Below are positions 17,592 through 27,122 of a stretch of DNA of 64,000 bases, piece by piece; within the stretch, counting starts at the first letter, position 1, and every line of letters begins with the position of its first letter. The notes under the pieces were generated by a model that ran no database searches, was not told the DNA's origin, and saw nothing but the letters and a program-made list of their open reading frames with translations. The stretch is from Thermococcus alcaliphilus (lineage in GTDB: Archaea > Methanobacteriota_B > Thermococci > Thermococcales > Thermococcaceae). A program made the position numbers and the translations under genes. The stretch is from the NCBI RefSeq assembly GCF_024054535.1, contig NZ_JAMXLV010000020.1, positions 1 through 64,000 on the forward strand. The letters are read 5' to 3'.

Positions 17592-18809
17592 ATGGTTGAA
17601 AAGAGGAGGAACATCATTGTTGAAGAGCTCGTGAGGACTCCCGTTGAGATGCAGAAGGTAGAGCTTGTAGAAAGGAAGGGAATAGGACACCCAGACAGCA
17701 TAGCCGATGGAATAGCGGAAGCCATCAGCAGGGCGCTCTCAAGGGAGTATATAAAGAGATATGGAATTATTCTTCATCACAACACAGACCAGGTTGAAGT
17801 TGTAGGTGGAAGGGCTTATCCAAGGTTCGGTGGCGGAGAGGTAATAAAGCCAATATATATCCTCCTTTCTGGTAGAGCCGTTGAGTTTGTTGATAAGGAG
17901 ATGTTTCCGGTTCATGAAGTTGCAATAAAAGCAGCTAAGGAGTACTTGAGGAAAGCAGTTAGACACCTAGATGTAGAAGAGCACGTAGTTATTGACTCGA
18001 GAATAGGGCAGGGAAGCGTTGATCTGGTTGGTGTTTTCAACAAAGTTAAGGAGAACCCAATACCCCTTGCAAACGACACCTCCTTTGGCGTAGGGTATGC
18101 ACCATTAAGTGAGACTGAGAAGATAGTCCTTGAAACTGAGAGGTTACTCAACAGCGAAAAGTTCAAAAAAGAATGGCCTGCTGTTGGAGAAGACATCAAG
18201 GTAATGGGGCTTAGGAAAGACGATGAAATCGACCTAACCATTGCCGCTGCCATAGTTGACAGCGAAGTTCAAAATCCACAAGAGTACATGGAAGTTAAGG
18301 AGGGAATATACAGTGCTGTTAAAGAGCTCGTTTCTCAATACACAGACAGAAAGGTCAACATTTACGTTAACACCGCCGATGATCCGGAGAAAGACATTTA
18401 CTACATAACCGTCACGGGAACTTCAGCGGAAGCAGGAGACGATGGTAGTGTTGGCAGAGGAAACAGAGTAAACGGTTTAATTACTCCAAACAGGCACATG
18501 AGTATGGAGGCAGCAGCCGGTAAGAACCCAGTCAGCCACGTAGGTAAGATTTACAACATTCTTGCCAATTTAATAGCCAATGACATTGCCGAGCAAATAG
18601 AAGGCGTACAAGAGGTCTACGTGAGAATTCTAAGCCAGATAGGAAAGCCAATTGATGAACCTCTCGTGGCAAGCATCCAAGCAATTCCGAAGCCAGGCTA
18701 CAAAGTGGAGCAGTTCGAAAGACAAGCCTATGAAATAGCGGATGAGTGGCTTGCAAACATAACAAAAATCCAAAAAATGATATTGGAAGACAAAATTAAC
18801 GTCTTCTGA
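17592..18809 (+). CDS. mat: S-adenosylmethionine synthetase, archaeal type
   Basis: Forms AdoMet from methionine and ATP. 405 residues, as usual for the archaeal family, which differs from bacterial MetK. Conserved stretches include [52 protein letters not shown] and [23 protein letters not shown] 17592 follows GAGGTGAT; earlier in-frame GTG/ATG codons lie in the ribosome site. TATATAAA at 17538-17545 is a good TATA box. The gene is divergent from the H/ACA-like RNA and supplies the cofactor used by the several methyltransferases nearby. Confidence 0.96.
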   Translation: MVEKRRNIIVEELVRTPVEMQKVELVERKGIGHPDSIADGIAEAISRALSREYIKRYGIILHHNTDQVEVVGGRAYPRFGGGEVIKPIYILLSGRAVEFVDKEMFPVHEVAIKAAKEYLRKAVRHLDVEEHVVIDSRIGQGSVDLVGVFNKVKENPIPLANDTSFGVGYAPLSETEKIVLETERLLNSEKFKKEWPAVGEDIKVMGLRKDDEIDLTIAAAIVDSEVQNPQEYMEVKEGIYSAVKELVSQYTDRKVNIYVNTADDPEKDIYYITVTGTSAEAGDDGSVGRGNRVNGLITPNRHMSMEAAAGKNPVSHVGKIYNILANLIANDIAEQIEGVQEVYVRILSQIGKPIDEPLVASIQAIPKPGYKVEQFERQAYEIADEWLANITKIQKMILEDKINVF

Positions 18810-18810
18810 T

Positions 18811-18939
18811 TTAACTACTGCTCTTTTTCATCTTTTCTTGCATAAGAATTCTCAAGATTCTAGCCTCTTCAAGCAATAGCTTTTCCTTTTGCTTCTTAAT
18901 AATTTCAAGCTTCTTTTGCAAAAGCCTATCATCCCTCAT
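18811..18939 (-). CDS. 42-residue basic helical protein, unknown function
   Basis: ATG at 18937-18939 follows GGTGAT by 5 bases, and the frame ends in TAA at 18811-18813, one base from the convergent AdoMet synthetase stop. The product (begins MRDDRLLQKKLEIIKKQKEK, ends QEKMKKSSS) is Lys/Glu/Leu-rich and predicted to form one long amphipathic helix with leucines at coiled-coil-like spacing. A TATA-like GGTTTTTAAGG (about 18971-18981) lies about 25 bases before a plausible transcript start. Promoter, ribosome site and start agree, so I consider it real. Partner and role unknown. Confidence 0.65.
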   Translation of the reverse strand: MRDDRLLQKKLEIIKKQKEKLLLEEARILRILMQEKMKKSSS

Positions 18940-19075
18940 AGGAAATCACCAGAATGTATACGTCTTTCTTCCTTAAAAACCTTCCGCTTAATGCCTAAGT
19001 TTACATCGACAAAAGACGTAAAAAACCATATCTTTAAAAACCTTGGGTTAATAAATTAGATAGAGGTGAGAGAGA

Positions 19076-19630
19076 ATGATAATTGCCGTGAGCGGGACAC
19101 CCGGAGTTGGAAAAACAACTGTGGCAAAACTTCTGGCTGAGAGATTAGGTTACGATTATGTAGATCTCAGAGAGTTTGCCTTAAAACACGGTGTGGGCGA
19201 GATGAGAGGGGAAGAACTTGAGGTCAGCATTGATGAACTTGCGTATTATGTTGAGAGAAAGCTCAAAGGCAAAGATGTGGTGCTTGACGGACACCTAAGC
19301 CATCTAATGCCAGTCGACCAGGTTATAATCCTCCGCGCCCATCCGAAACTAATAGGCGAACGTTTAAAGGAGAGAGGATACAGCAAGGGGAAAATAGCAG
19401 AGAATGTTGAGGCAGAGCTCGTGGACGTGTGTCTTTTAGAGGCTATAGATGAGAACGAGAACATTATAGAGGTCGACACCACAGACAAATCCCCGGAGGA
19501 AATAGTAGAAGAGATTTTAGACCTTCTCAACAGGGGAATAAAAAGAAGAATCGGTATTGTTGACTGGACTAAAGTCTATGACGAAATAATTCCCTACCTA
19601 AAACTCGGAGGTGACGACGAATGGGTGTAG
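19076..19630 (+). CDS. AK6/Fap7-type adenylate kinase-like NTPase
   Basis: Small P-loop kinase of 184 residues with Walker [16 protein letters not shown], the family-typical LREFALKHG, and [12 protein letters not shown]. Eukaryotic Fap7 acts in small-ribosomal-subunit maturation with ribosomal protein uS11, and archaeal forms bind the equivalent protein; adenylate kinase activity is also known. GAGGTGAG precedes the ATG. Its last 10 bases overlap htpX, so the two are translated together. Confidence 0.88.
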   Translation: MIIAVSGTPGVGKTTVAKLLAERLGYDYVDLREFALKHGVGEMRGEELEVSIDELAYYVERKLKGKDVVLDGHLSHLMPVDQVIILRAHPKLIGERLKERGYSKGKIAENVEAELVDVCLLEAIDENENIIEVDTTDKSPEEIVEEILDLLNRGIKRRIGIVDWTKVYDEIIPYLKLGGDDEWV

Positions 19631-20499
19631 GGCTGTGGATTAGAACGGGAATTCTAATGGCGTTTCTTACCGGCCTATTAATGGCCATAGGCTATGTTTT
19701 AGGCAGTGAGACCGGAATGCTCTTTGCTTTTATCTTCGCTTTAGTTATGAACTTCTTCAGCTACTGGTACAGTGATAAAATCGTTCTCACATGGTATAGG
19801 GCAAGAATACTGGAAGAGGACGAAGCCCCTGAGCTTTACGAAATGGTGAGGGGGCTCGCTCAGGAAGCAGGAATTCCCACACCAAAAGTGGCAATAGTGC
19901 CAACTGAAACACCAAACGCCTTTGCAACCGGCAGAAATCCAAAGCATGCTGTGGTGGCAGTCACTCAGGGGCTGTTGAGACTCCTAAATAGGGATGAACT
20001 GGAAGGAGTAATAGCCCACGAGATAAGCCACATAAAGAATAGAGACATACTCATCCAAACTCTAGCGGCAGTATTGGCCGGAGCAATAATTATGGTGGCA
20101 AGATGGGCCGGATGGATGCTCTGGCTCGGAGGATTTGGAGGAAGAGATAGGGATAGAGATGCAGGGAGTGCCTTGGGAGCAATACTGCTAATAGTTTTAG
20201 CTCCAATAGCCGCAATGCTCATCCAAATGGCAATAAGCAGGGCGAGGGAGTACTTGGCAGACGAAACCGGAGCCAAAATAAGCGGAAAACCATGGGCCCT
20301 AGCAAGAGCACTAGAGAAAATTGAATACGCAGTTTCAATGAGACCCCTCAAAGACGGAAACCCAGCAACGGCCCATATGTTCATAGTAAACCCATTCAGA
20401 GGAGTTAGCTTTGCAGAGCTGTTCTCAACACACCCGCCAACTCAGAAGAGAATCGAAAGGCTCAGGAAGATTGCGGAAGAGATGGGAATTGCCTTTTGA
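19621..20499 (+). CDS. htpX: Membrane zinc metalloprotease HtpX
   Basis: M48-family integral membrane protease for membrane protein quality control. 292 residues with N-terminal hydrophobic helices (1-50), zinc motif HEISH near residue 139, and two further membrane segments (about 150-205). The downstream glutamate ligand is likely in [15 protein letters not shown] near 215. GGAGGTGAC precedes the ATG. It overlaps the AK6-like gene, an arrangement that makes co-expression likely. Confidence 0.93.
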   Translation: MGVGLWIRTGILMAFLTGLLMAIGYVLGSETGMLFAFIFALVMNFFSYWYSDKIVLTWYRARILEEDEAPELYEMVRGLAQEAGIPTPKVAIVPTETPNAFATGRNPKHAVVAVTQGLLRLLNRDELEGVIAHEISHIKNRDILIQTLAAVLAGAIIMVARWAGWMLWLGGFGGRDRDRDAGSALGAILLIVLAPIAAMLIQMAISRAREYLADETGAKISGKPWALARALEKIEYAVSMRPLKDGNPATAHMFIVNPFRGVSFAELFSTHPPTQKRIERLRKIAEEMGIAF

Positions 20500-20572
20500 T
20501 TTATTTCCAATTTCTTTGAAGTCATCGAAATTGATTTATGTTTTTAAAGTGTAGATTTTGTTGATGATCAAC

Positions 20573-21580
20573 ATGAAACGATGGGTGTTACTGGTTCTCA
20601 CGACAATCTTGCTTTTCTCGACATATTACGCTAGCACACTTAAGAATGATTCTAGGGATAACTCTCAAACGTGGGACGAAAACGATCTCTACCTCTGGAG
20701 AACAAAAATTGAACACTTAGCCACAAATTCAAGCTATGGGATCGGTGTAGTATGGCTCGGAAAGGACAGCATTGCAAGGGATAACTACATCCACATTGCA
20801 ATAAGTCCCTATGGGGATAAAGAAGCCCTTATAAAAGCCATTGAAGAGCAAGGCATTCCTCTTGAGGCCGTTAAAATAGAAGTCCGGGGAGAATACGACG
20901 AGGATTTCACAAAACCGGAACCTCTTTGTCCCGTAAACTATACCCACAACCGAGCGGAGGACGTTGAAGGGGACGTGAGAATATACACAAGCTTTGGAAC
21001 AAGCGGAATGTACTATCTCAAACTGCTTTCATGTGAAGAGGAGGGAAACGAGTTAAAGCTCACCTTCAGGCTGTGGAAGTGCAATCCCGCATCCGTTGTG
21101 TGCACTTTAGACCTCACGTTTCCATCGTTTGAAATTAAGTTTTTGAAAGACTATCAAAGAGTTCAGGTGATTGTTTTGGCAGATACTTGGAAAGGAAAAA
21201 GAACAGGCATCTATACGTTCGACCTTTCCCACAGGCCTCTTTGGGTTCTTTATGAAGACTCTGAAAAAAGAGAGGAGATGTATATCTATAGAGACGGCTG
21301 GATTAGGGTTCTTTTTGCTCTTCCACCAAGAGAGGCACTTGAAGACATTGGCAATCCTTACCTCCACCTTTATCCTTGGGAACTTTTTAGAAGGTATGGA
21401 TACAACCAGACGAGGCTTAATCAAGAAGTCCTAGCAATTGCAGAAGGAAAAGGGTACCCCTGGGAGGAGAAAAAACAGCTGATATTTGTTTACGTTCCAG
21501 ACTTTAGTGAAGAAACTCTGCAAAAGGTGAAAGAAGATTTTGGGGAGTATGTTCAGGCAGTAGTGCTAAGGAGTGAATAG
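20573..21580 (+). CDS. Secreted or membrane-anchored protein of unknown function
   Basis: 335 residues with an N-terminal hydrophobic segment (WVLLVLTTILLFSTYYAS) fit for a signal anchor, then a soluble Asn/Asp/Glu-rich region with several potential N-glycosylation sites. Cysteines occur in LCPVNYTHN, KLLSCEEEG and KCNPASVVCTL. No recognised domain. ATG 20573 lies about 25 bases after a TATA-like TTTTTAAAG (20541-20549), suggesting leaderless translation; in-frame TTG/ATG codons at 20558-20564 are alternatives. Stands alone between htpX and trm10. Confidence 0.65.
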   Translation: MKRWVLLVLTTILLFSTYYASTLKNDSRDNSQTWDENDLYLWRTKIEHLATNSSYGIGVVWLGKDSIARDNYIHIAISPYGDKEALIKAIEEQGIPLEAVKIEVRGEYDEDFTKPEPLCPVNYTHNRAEDVEGDVRIYTSFGTSGMYYLKLLSCEEEGNELKLTFRLWKCNPASVVCTLDLTFPSFEIKFLKDYQRVQVIVLADTWKGKRTGIYTFDLSHRPLWVLYEDSEKREEMYIYRDGWIRVLFALPPREALEDIGNPYLHLYPWELFRRYGYNQTRLNQEVLAIAEGKGYPWEEKKQLIFVYVPDFSEETLQKVKEDFGEYVQAVVLRSE

Positions 21581-21633
21581 CTATTCAATTTTTCGAGAGA
21601 AAGCCTTAAAAACTCTCTTCCCAGCTCAGAACG

Positions 21634-22770
21634 ATGACCATGAAAAAGCTCAGTGACGTTTTCAAGGAACTTTTAAAGGAGAAGGGCATAGATAAAGTCG
21701 GGAGCCTCTCTAGAAGAGTCCCCAAAAGGTCTTCAGAAAAACCACTCCAAGAAATTGCCCTAGCCCTTCTTGAGGAAAAAGGAGTAATCGTAAAAGTAAG
21801 GGAGCCCACTACAATAGCATGGGACTTGGAAGGGAAGCCCACAAGAGGAGCGCTTTTTGCATACATACCTCTGACCTCTTCTCATCTCGAAAAGTTTGAA
21901 ATCATAATTACCGGTAAAGACCTCAAGGAAAAGCTTTCTCAGCTTAGCTACCCTTATTTCATAATCGACCTCATGCACTGGGAGAAGCACACGGAAAAAG
22001 AAAAGAAGAAGGTTGCTCTTCAGGCGTCTCAAAGCTACGGGGTTATTAGAGATTACTTTTGGGGTGAACGCTTGGCTCTTACGTGGGTCAACGAAGAGTT
22101 CAAGGAAATGGCGAACTTTCCGTTAGATAAGGTAACTGCCTACGAGGGGCCGACGGGGGAGTTCCTTCGCGAAAAAGGCATAGAAAAGGTTGTACTTCTC
22201 GATCCGTGGGCCGAGAAAGACCTGAGCAAAGAGGACTTCTCAGCGGGTGCCTTTATAATCGGCGGAATCGTCGATACCGGTGGAACGAAGAAGAAAACCA
22301 CTCCAAAAATAGGGGAGGAGCTCGAAAAGAGAGGCATAAAAGTTTTGAGGAGAAAAATCTCACTAAAAGGGGACATAATTGGTGTTCCCGATAGGATAAA
22401 CCTCATCCTTGAAATCCTGCTCAAAATGGTTGTGGAGGACAAACCTATGGACGATGCTGTTTTAGAAGTTCAATCGCCTCTCCACGCAAAGTGGAGGCTG
22501 AGAAAGGAGCTTCCAAAGCACAAGAAGAGGTTCTTGATAGACGGAAAGAAGTTTCTGGTTGTTGAAAAAGAGCTCTTTGATGAGTACTCAAAGTGGCTCA
22601 ATATAAGGTGGGAAGACTTCGTTCAGGTCTTGAGGGAGCTTGGCTTTGTAGCCCTTGAAAGGAAGAGAATCCAGCATCTTAATAAGATCTCAACTCCCAG
22701 GCTAATCAATGGCAAGCTCTATAGAGTTGTTCTTTTAAAAAGGGCTATGATGCTCTGTTATAACTGCTAA
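21634..22770 (+). CDS. trm10: tRNA (purine-9, N1) methyltransferase Trm10
   Basis: SPOUT methyltransferase that modifies position 9 of tRNA; the Thermococcus enzyme methylates both A9 and G9. 378 residues. The N-terminal half binds tRNA; the catalytic SPOUT region spans about 190-300 and shows AFIIGGIVDTGGTKKKTTP and KGDIIGVPDRINLILEILLK. ATG 21634 lies about 25 bases after CCTTAAAAAC (21604-21613), so the message may be leaderless; ATG 21640 is an alternative. Converges with valS. Confidence 0.9.
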   Translation: MTMKKLSDVFKELLKEKGIDKVGSLSRRVPKRSSEKPLQEIALALLEEKGVIVKVREPTTIAWDLEGKPTRGALFAYIPLTSSHLEKFEIIITGKDLKEKLSQLSYPYFIIDLMHWEKHTEKEKKKVALQASQSYGVIRDYFWGERLALTWVNEEFKEMANFPLDKVTAYEGPTGEFLREKGIEKVVLLDPWAEKDLSKEDFSAGAFIIGGIVDTGGTKKKTTPKIGEELEKRGIKVLRRKISLKGDIIGVPDRINLILEILLKMVVEDKPMDDAVLEVQSPLHAKWRLRKELPKHKKRFLIDGKKFLVVEKELFDEYSKWLNIRWEDFVQVLRELGFVALERKRIQHLNKISTPRLINGKLYRVVLLKRAMMLCYNC

Positions 22771-22799
22771 GCTACTTATTTTTATTTCCGAAAACCGTA

Positions 22800-22828
22800 T
22801 AACTTACGCCCCCGTAAGTAACTTACGG
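22800..22828. terminator. Inverted repeat between convergent trm10 and valS
   Basis: ACTTACG, four C, CGTAAGT forms a 7-bp hairpin (22801-22818), and a third copy of the arm (ACTTACGG) follows directly. It lies 30-60 bases beyond the trm10 stop and 38 bases or more beyond the valS stop on the other strand. A two-way termination or RNA-end structure is possible; a protein site is an alternative. Confidence 0.4.
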
Positions 22829-22865
22829 TACCACAATTCCAAAAAGCACCCTAAAATAAAAAGTG

Positions 22866-25526
22866 TCAGAAGAAGAGGATAACAGCATCGCCAACGACTG
22901 CCGTCTCTACCTCTTCACCTTCGCTGAACACTGCCTTTCTGATAACGATATCCTCTTTGCCGAGCTCAACCCTTTGCCCATCCACTTCGAACTCGACTTT
23001 TCCTTGTTCCTTAAGTGCTCTTGAGACCTCTTCTGCATTTTCTTTGAGGTAAGCGGTTATCTTTGGCACGAGCTTTCCATACTTTGGCCCAACGGTCTTG
23101 AAGTTCGGCTTGATTTCTGTAATCCTCTCCTCAAGCTCCGGCTCTCCTTTGATTATTTCGAGCTTTTCAATGTTCATTGTTCCGGCGATGTCCTTTTCAA
23201 GGGCTTTCAGCATCTCATAGCTGTCAGTTACATAGATCGCCACGTGTTTAAGCTTGGCGTTCAAAGCTAAGCCGTGGGAGTTCTTGTATCTCCTCATTGC
23301 TCCAATTATTTCACTGGCAAACTTCCCAAGCTTTTCTGCTTCTTCGTCTATTCTGTCCTCCCTATAAGCGGGCCAGCTGAGGAGGTGCACACTTTTAGCT
23401 CCAACTTTATCCCTAAACATCTCCTGATAGAGCTCCTCCGTTATGTGCGGAGCAAAAGGCGCGAGTAAGAGTGTTATGTTGTATAGGAGCTCATATAAAG
23501 CAGCTTTAGCCTTGAGCTTGCTTTCCTCGTCCTCCCCGTAGAGGCGGTGCTTTATCATCTCGATGTAATCATCCGCCACCTCGTGCCATACGAAGGTCAT
23601 AAGCTCTCTTGTGAGAAGGTTGAAGCGGTACTTTTCAAGCTCTTCTGTAGCAAACTTTATCAGGCGGTGGAGTCTTGAGAGTATCCACCTGTCGAGAGGT
23701 TCGAGCTCTAAGCCCTTGTATTTCTCATAGTCAAAGTCCTTGATGTGTCTTTCGGCAAAGCGGAAGATGTTCCACAGCTTCTGGAGGAAGCGGTAGTTGT
23801 AGTCGACGATCTCCCACTTGAAGGGGTGATCCTCTCCCGGAGGTGCCAAAGCTGTCCATAACCTTAGGGCATCTGCTCCGTACTTTGGAATCACTTCCTC
23901 TGGTGAGACAACGTTACCATAGCTCTTGCTCATCTTTCTTCCATCTGGTCCGGCCACCATACCGTTGATAAGGATGTCGTGCCAAGGTTTCTGCCCGGTG
24001 AGCATATAAGTTCTGAAGATGGTGTAGAACGCCCATGTCCTTATAATGTCAGTTCCCTGTGGTCTTAGTGAAGTCGGGAAGTTGTGCTTGAACCACTTTT
24101 CATCCCTTTGCCACTTGCTTATGACCAAGGGGGTTATGCTCGAATCTACCCAGCAGTCGAGAACGTCTTTTACACCCTCCAGGTTTGTGCTTCCACACTT
24201 TGGACACTTTTCTACAGGGGGCTTGTCAAATCTCGGATCAACTGGGAGGTCTTCCTCTCTTGCGGGAATTATCTCGCCACAGTCCTTACAGACCCAGAAG
24301 GGGATTGGGGTTCCAAAGACTCTCTGCCTGCTTATTACCCAATCCCAATCCATGCTCTCTGCCCAGTCCTTGAGCCTTAGAAACATGTCCTCCGGATACC
24401 ACTTAATCTGCTCTGCCACTTTAACTATATCATCTGTGAAATCCTTCACCTTGATGAACCACTGCTTCTTTGGCAACAGCTCAATTGGTGCCATACATGA
24501 GCTTCTTTCCGTATGCCTCAATACACGGTGATGTACTTTCTTTTTGTCATACAGGAGACCCATTTCTTCAAGGTCTTTTGCTATTGCCTCCCTAGCTTCT
24601 TCAGCCGTTAATCCCTTGTATTTGCCAGCGTTTTCGTTCATTCTACCGTTTTCATCAATCGCTATAATCACGGGCAAGTTGTAGCGCTTCTGCCACACTA
24701 CATCCTGCTCATCACCGTAAGTACAGTTGTAAACAGCCCCTGTACCAAAGTTTGGATCTACATCCTCATCCGCTAATATGGGCACTTCTCTCTCAAATAT
24801 CGGGAGCTTTACCTTCTTGCCAACCTTATCTTTATAGCGCTCATCCTCAGGGTGCACGAATACGGCTACACAAGCGGGCATGAGTTCTGGTCTTGTAGTG
24901 GCTATTGGTATGTAGTCATCTTCTCCAGCGATAGGAAGCTTGATGTAATAGAGGTAACCATCCTCCTCTACGTAGCCTACCTCTGCCTTTGCCAAACTAG
25001 TTCTACACCTTGGGCACCAGTAAACAGGGTGCTTGTCTTGGTAAAGAAGACCCTTCTTGTAAAACTCGAGGAGGGATTTCTGCACCAAGGCTTTGTAGTC
25101 ATCGTCCATCGTGTGGTACTCCAAATCCCAATCTGCAGAGTAACCTATGCGAATGAACTGATTTCTCATTGCCTCAATTGCCTGCCATGTCCACTCTATA
25201 CACTTCTTGAGAAACTCCTCTGGCTGATCCTTACTTATTCCAAACTCCTTCTCCACTTTAAGCTCCGTTGGAAGGCCATGGTTATCAAATCCCTGTGGGA
25301 AGAGGACGTTGTAACCTCTCATTCTCTTATACCTTGCCACGATGTCAATCCAGGTATGGCTCAGCACGTGGCCCAAGTGCAGAGTACCACTCGTGAACGG
25401 TGGTGGGGTATCTATGGAATAAGCCGGCCTCTTTTCATCGAGCTCGTATTTGTAGACTTTCTCCTCAAGCCAGAACTTCTGCCACTTTGGCTCTATCTCA
25501 TTTGGATCGTAGGTCTTCGGGAGCAT
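22866..25526 (-). CDS. valS: Valyl-tRNA synthetase
   Basis: Class I synthetase charging tRNA-Val, 886 residues. Signature 1 is HLGHVLSHTWID (HIGH class), signature 2 KMSKSYGN (KMSKS). An editing CP1 domain lies between, with a zinc-like CxxC set (CKDCGE, CPKCGS) near residues 415-455 and another at CPRCRTS near 175. The tail from 640 carries the anticodon-binding helical domain. ATG 25526 follows GGTGATAGAA. A TATA-like CTTTTTAAGG lies near 25568-25577 on the reverse strand. Stands alone. Confidence 0.96.
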   Translation of the reverse strand: MLPKTYDPNEIEPKWQKFWLEEKVYKYELDEKRPAYSIDTPPPFTSGTLHLGHVLSHTWIDIVARYKRMRGYNVLFPQGFDNHGLPTELKVEKEFGISKDQPEEFLKKCIEWTWQAIEAMRNQFIRIGYSADWDLEYHTMDDDYKALVQKSLLEFYKKGLLYQDKHPVYWCPRCRTSLAKAEVGYVEEDGYLYYIKLPIAGEDDYIPIATTRPELMPACVAVFVHPEDERYKDKVGKKVKLPIFEREVPILADEDVDPNFGTGAVYNCTYGDEQDVVWQKRYNLPVIIAIDENGRMNENAGKYKGLTAEEAREAIAKDLEEMGLLYDKKKVHHRVLRHTERSSCMAPIELLPKKQWFIKVKDFTDDIVKVAEQIKWYPEDMFLRLKDWAESMDWDWVISRQRVFGTPIPFWVCKDCGEIIPAREEDLPVDPRFDKPPVEKCPKCGSTNLEGVKDVLDCWVDSSITPLVISKWQRDEKWFKHNFPTSLRPQGTDIIRTWAFYTIFRTYMLTGQKPWHDILINGMVAGPDGRKMSKSYGNVVSPEEVIPKYGADALRLWTALAPPGEDHPFKWEIVDYNYRFLQKLWNIFRFAERHIKDFDYEKYKGLELEPLDRWILSRLHRLIKFATEELEKYRFNLLTRELMTFVWHEVADDYIEMIKHRLYGEDEESKLKAKAALYELLYNITLLLAPFAPHITEELYQEMFRDKVGAKSVHLLSWPAYREDRIDEEAEKLGKFASEIIGAMRRYKNSHGLALNAKLKHVAIYVTDSYEMLKALEKDIAGTMNIEKLEIIKGEPELEERITEIKPNFKTVGPKYGKLVPKITAYLKENAEEVSRALKEQGKVEFEVDGQRVELGKEDIVIRKAVFSEGEEVETAVVGDAVILFF

Positions 25527-25717
25527 TTCTATCACCTCTTCTGAAGATGTTTAACCTATCAAAAGCGTACCTTAAAAAGGTTAATCCTTCCGGCGGTGGT
25601 GAGAGAAAGTTCACTAACCAGAAAAGGAAGAATCGTTTTTCAATAACTCTAGCAGTTGGTGTGGCGATTGACGATATGCACCACCAGAAAATAAAACAAA
25701 TTTGGAGTTTAAAAAGT

Positions 25718-26467
25718 TTACTTAATCCCAACAAGCCAGTATCTTCTGTCATTTGGGGCAAGTTCCCTCTTTAAATTTCCGTAGATTCTAACTTCGCTAA
25801 AGTGCTCTCTTGCTAGAAGCTTCATTTCTCTTGGAGTGTAGATTTGGAGCTCGTCATCAACGAAAAACGCTTTGGTGTCTCCATTTGGCTTAATTATCTG
25901 CACGAGCCTCTTGAAGCGGAGCTTTTGGAAGGCTGGCTCTACTTCACGCCAATCTGTAATTACCAGCTTTTCTTCACCTTTTTGTTCGTCCCACACTATT
26001 GGGCCGTTGCTCCCTCCATAGAACCAGCATGGAAAGTCTGCGATGAACACTCCCCCGGGCCTAAGAGCTTTAACAACACCATTAAATAGCTTCTTAAGGT
26101 TTTCCTCATCGAAATACATGATGCTGGAGAAGAACATTGTAATAGCATCGAATTCATTCTCGAAGGTTATTTCAAGGGCATCTCCCTGAAGGAACTCAAC
26201 GCCTAAACCTCTTTCTTCGGCTTTTCGTCTTGCAACTTTAAGCATTTCTTCATGCAGGTCTAAGCCGATAACATCATAGCCCCTCTCTGCGAGCTCAAGG
26301 GTTGGAATCCCCGTTCCACAGGCCAAATCGAGGATTCGCTTCACTTCTCGCTTTGCATCGTTTTTGAATATTTCCTCAACAAAGTCGATCTCCATCTTAA
26401 CTCTCTCAGCCCTTTTTCGATAGATGGCATCGTAATACTCCGCCAAGACCGTGTAGAGCTCGTGCAT
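25718..26467 (-). CDS. Class I AdoMet-dependent methyltransferase
   Basis: 249 residues. AdoMet motif I is LDLACGTGIPTLELAERG near residue 48, motif II VIGLDLHEEML, motif post-II LQGDALEI and motif IV FDAITMFFSSIMYFD. The substrate is not clear; the family includes small-molecule and tRNA methyltransferases. ATG 26467 follows GGTGGCTCC; an in-frame GTG lies 9 bases upstream. The 190 bases between its end and valS hold the valS promoter and no supported gene. Confidence 0.83.
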   Translation of the reverse strand: MHELYTVLAEYYDAIYRKRAERVKMEIDFVEEIFKNDAKREVKRILDLACGTGIPTLELAERGYDVIGLDLHEEMLKVARRKAEERGLGVEFLQGDALEITFENEFDAITMFFSSIMYFDEENLKKLFNGVVKALRPGGVFIADFPCWFYGGSNGPIVWDEQKGEEKLVITDWREVEPAFQKLRFKRLVQIIKPNGDTKAFFVDDELQIYTPREMKLLAREHFSEVRIYGNLKRELAPNDRRYWLVGIK

Positions 26468-26569
26468 AGGAGCCACCAGTAAATATTGCCTTTTGCCTTT
26501 AAAAAGTGTTGAGGAACCCTAGCTAAAAAGTTATTAACCTCTTAGCCGAATGTTAAATGGTGATGTAAA

Positions 26570-27079
26570 ATGGGAGTTGAAGAGCACAAAGCCAAAGCAC
26601 CCAAAAAGTTCAAGTTCGCCGTTATAACCGTCAGCGACACGGCAAGTCTTGGAAAGAGGGAAGATCTAAGCGGTTATTATATCATTGAGGAGCTGAAAAA
26701 GGAAGGAAACGAAAACGTTTACTATGCGGTTGTACCAGATGAGAAGCTCAAGATAATAAAGGCTGTAATCGAAGCCCTCGAAAAGGCGGATGTTGTCATT
26801 ACCACTGGGGGAACCGGAATCACAAGGAGAGACGTGACGATTGAAGCCTTAAGACCCCTCTTCGATAAGGAGCTTGTTGGCTTTGGGGAAATCTTCAGGC
26901 TAAAAAGCTACGAAGAAGTTGGAACTGCAGCGGTTCTAAGCAGGGCAACAGCCGGAATAATAAGAGACAAGGAGAGCAAAGTTGTCTTCTGCCTGCCTGG
27001 AAGCTTAAACGCAGTGAAAACAGCACTTGAAATTATCAAAAAGGAAGCCTATCACATACTCAAGCATGCGAGGGAGTGA
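26570..27079 (+). CDS. moaB: Molybdenum/tungsten cofactor protein MoaB
   Basis: Adenylates molybdopterin (MoaB/MogA family) ahead of metal insertion. 169 residues with TVSDTASLGKREDLSG, TTGGTGITRRDVTIEA and FCLPGSLNAVKTALE, all family signatures. GGTGAT lies before ATG 26570. The moeA gene follows 43 bases later, separated by a heptad repeat array. In Thermococcales this pathway mainly serves tungsten enzymes such as aldehyde ferredoxin oxidoreductases. Confidence 0.93.
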   Translation: MGVEEHKAKAPKKFKFAVITVSDTASLGKREDLSGYYIIEELKKEGNENVYYAVVPDEKLKIIKAVIEALEKADVVITTGGTGITRRDVTIEALRPLFDKELVGFGEIFRLKSYEEVGTAAVLSRATAGIIRDKESKVVFCLPGSLNAVKTALEIIKKEAYHILKHARE

Positions 27080-27082
27080 TTA

Positions 27083-27110
27083 TAAGTTATAACTTTTAAC
27101 TTAAAAGTTA
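27083..27110. repeat. Four contiguous 7-bp repeats (TAASTTW heptads)
   Basis: Reads TAAGTTA, TAACTTT, TAACTTA, AAAGTTA in phase on the + strand. The 16-base TTCTAACTTTTAAGTT of the 6.5-kb array is present here in inverse orientation (27098-27113). It occupies nearly the whole gap between moaB and moeA. Confidence 0.72.
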
Positions 27111-27122
27111 GAAGGTGATAAG

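Noticed and set aside
22800-22828. TAACTTA copies between trm10 and valS as another heptad array
   Set aside because: The two copies are 19 bases apart, not in 7-base phase, and form a simple hairpin instead.
25498-25774. Open frames on both strands between valS and the methyltransferase
   Set aside because: They overlap the valS promoter and start region, show no ribosome site and no recognisable sequence.
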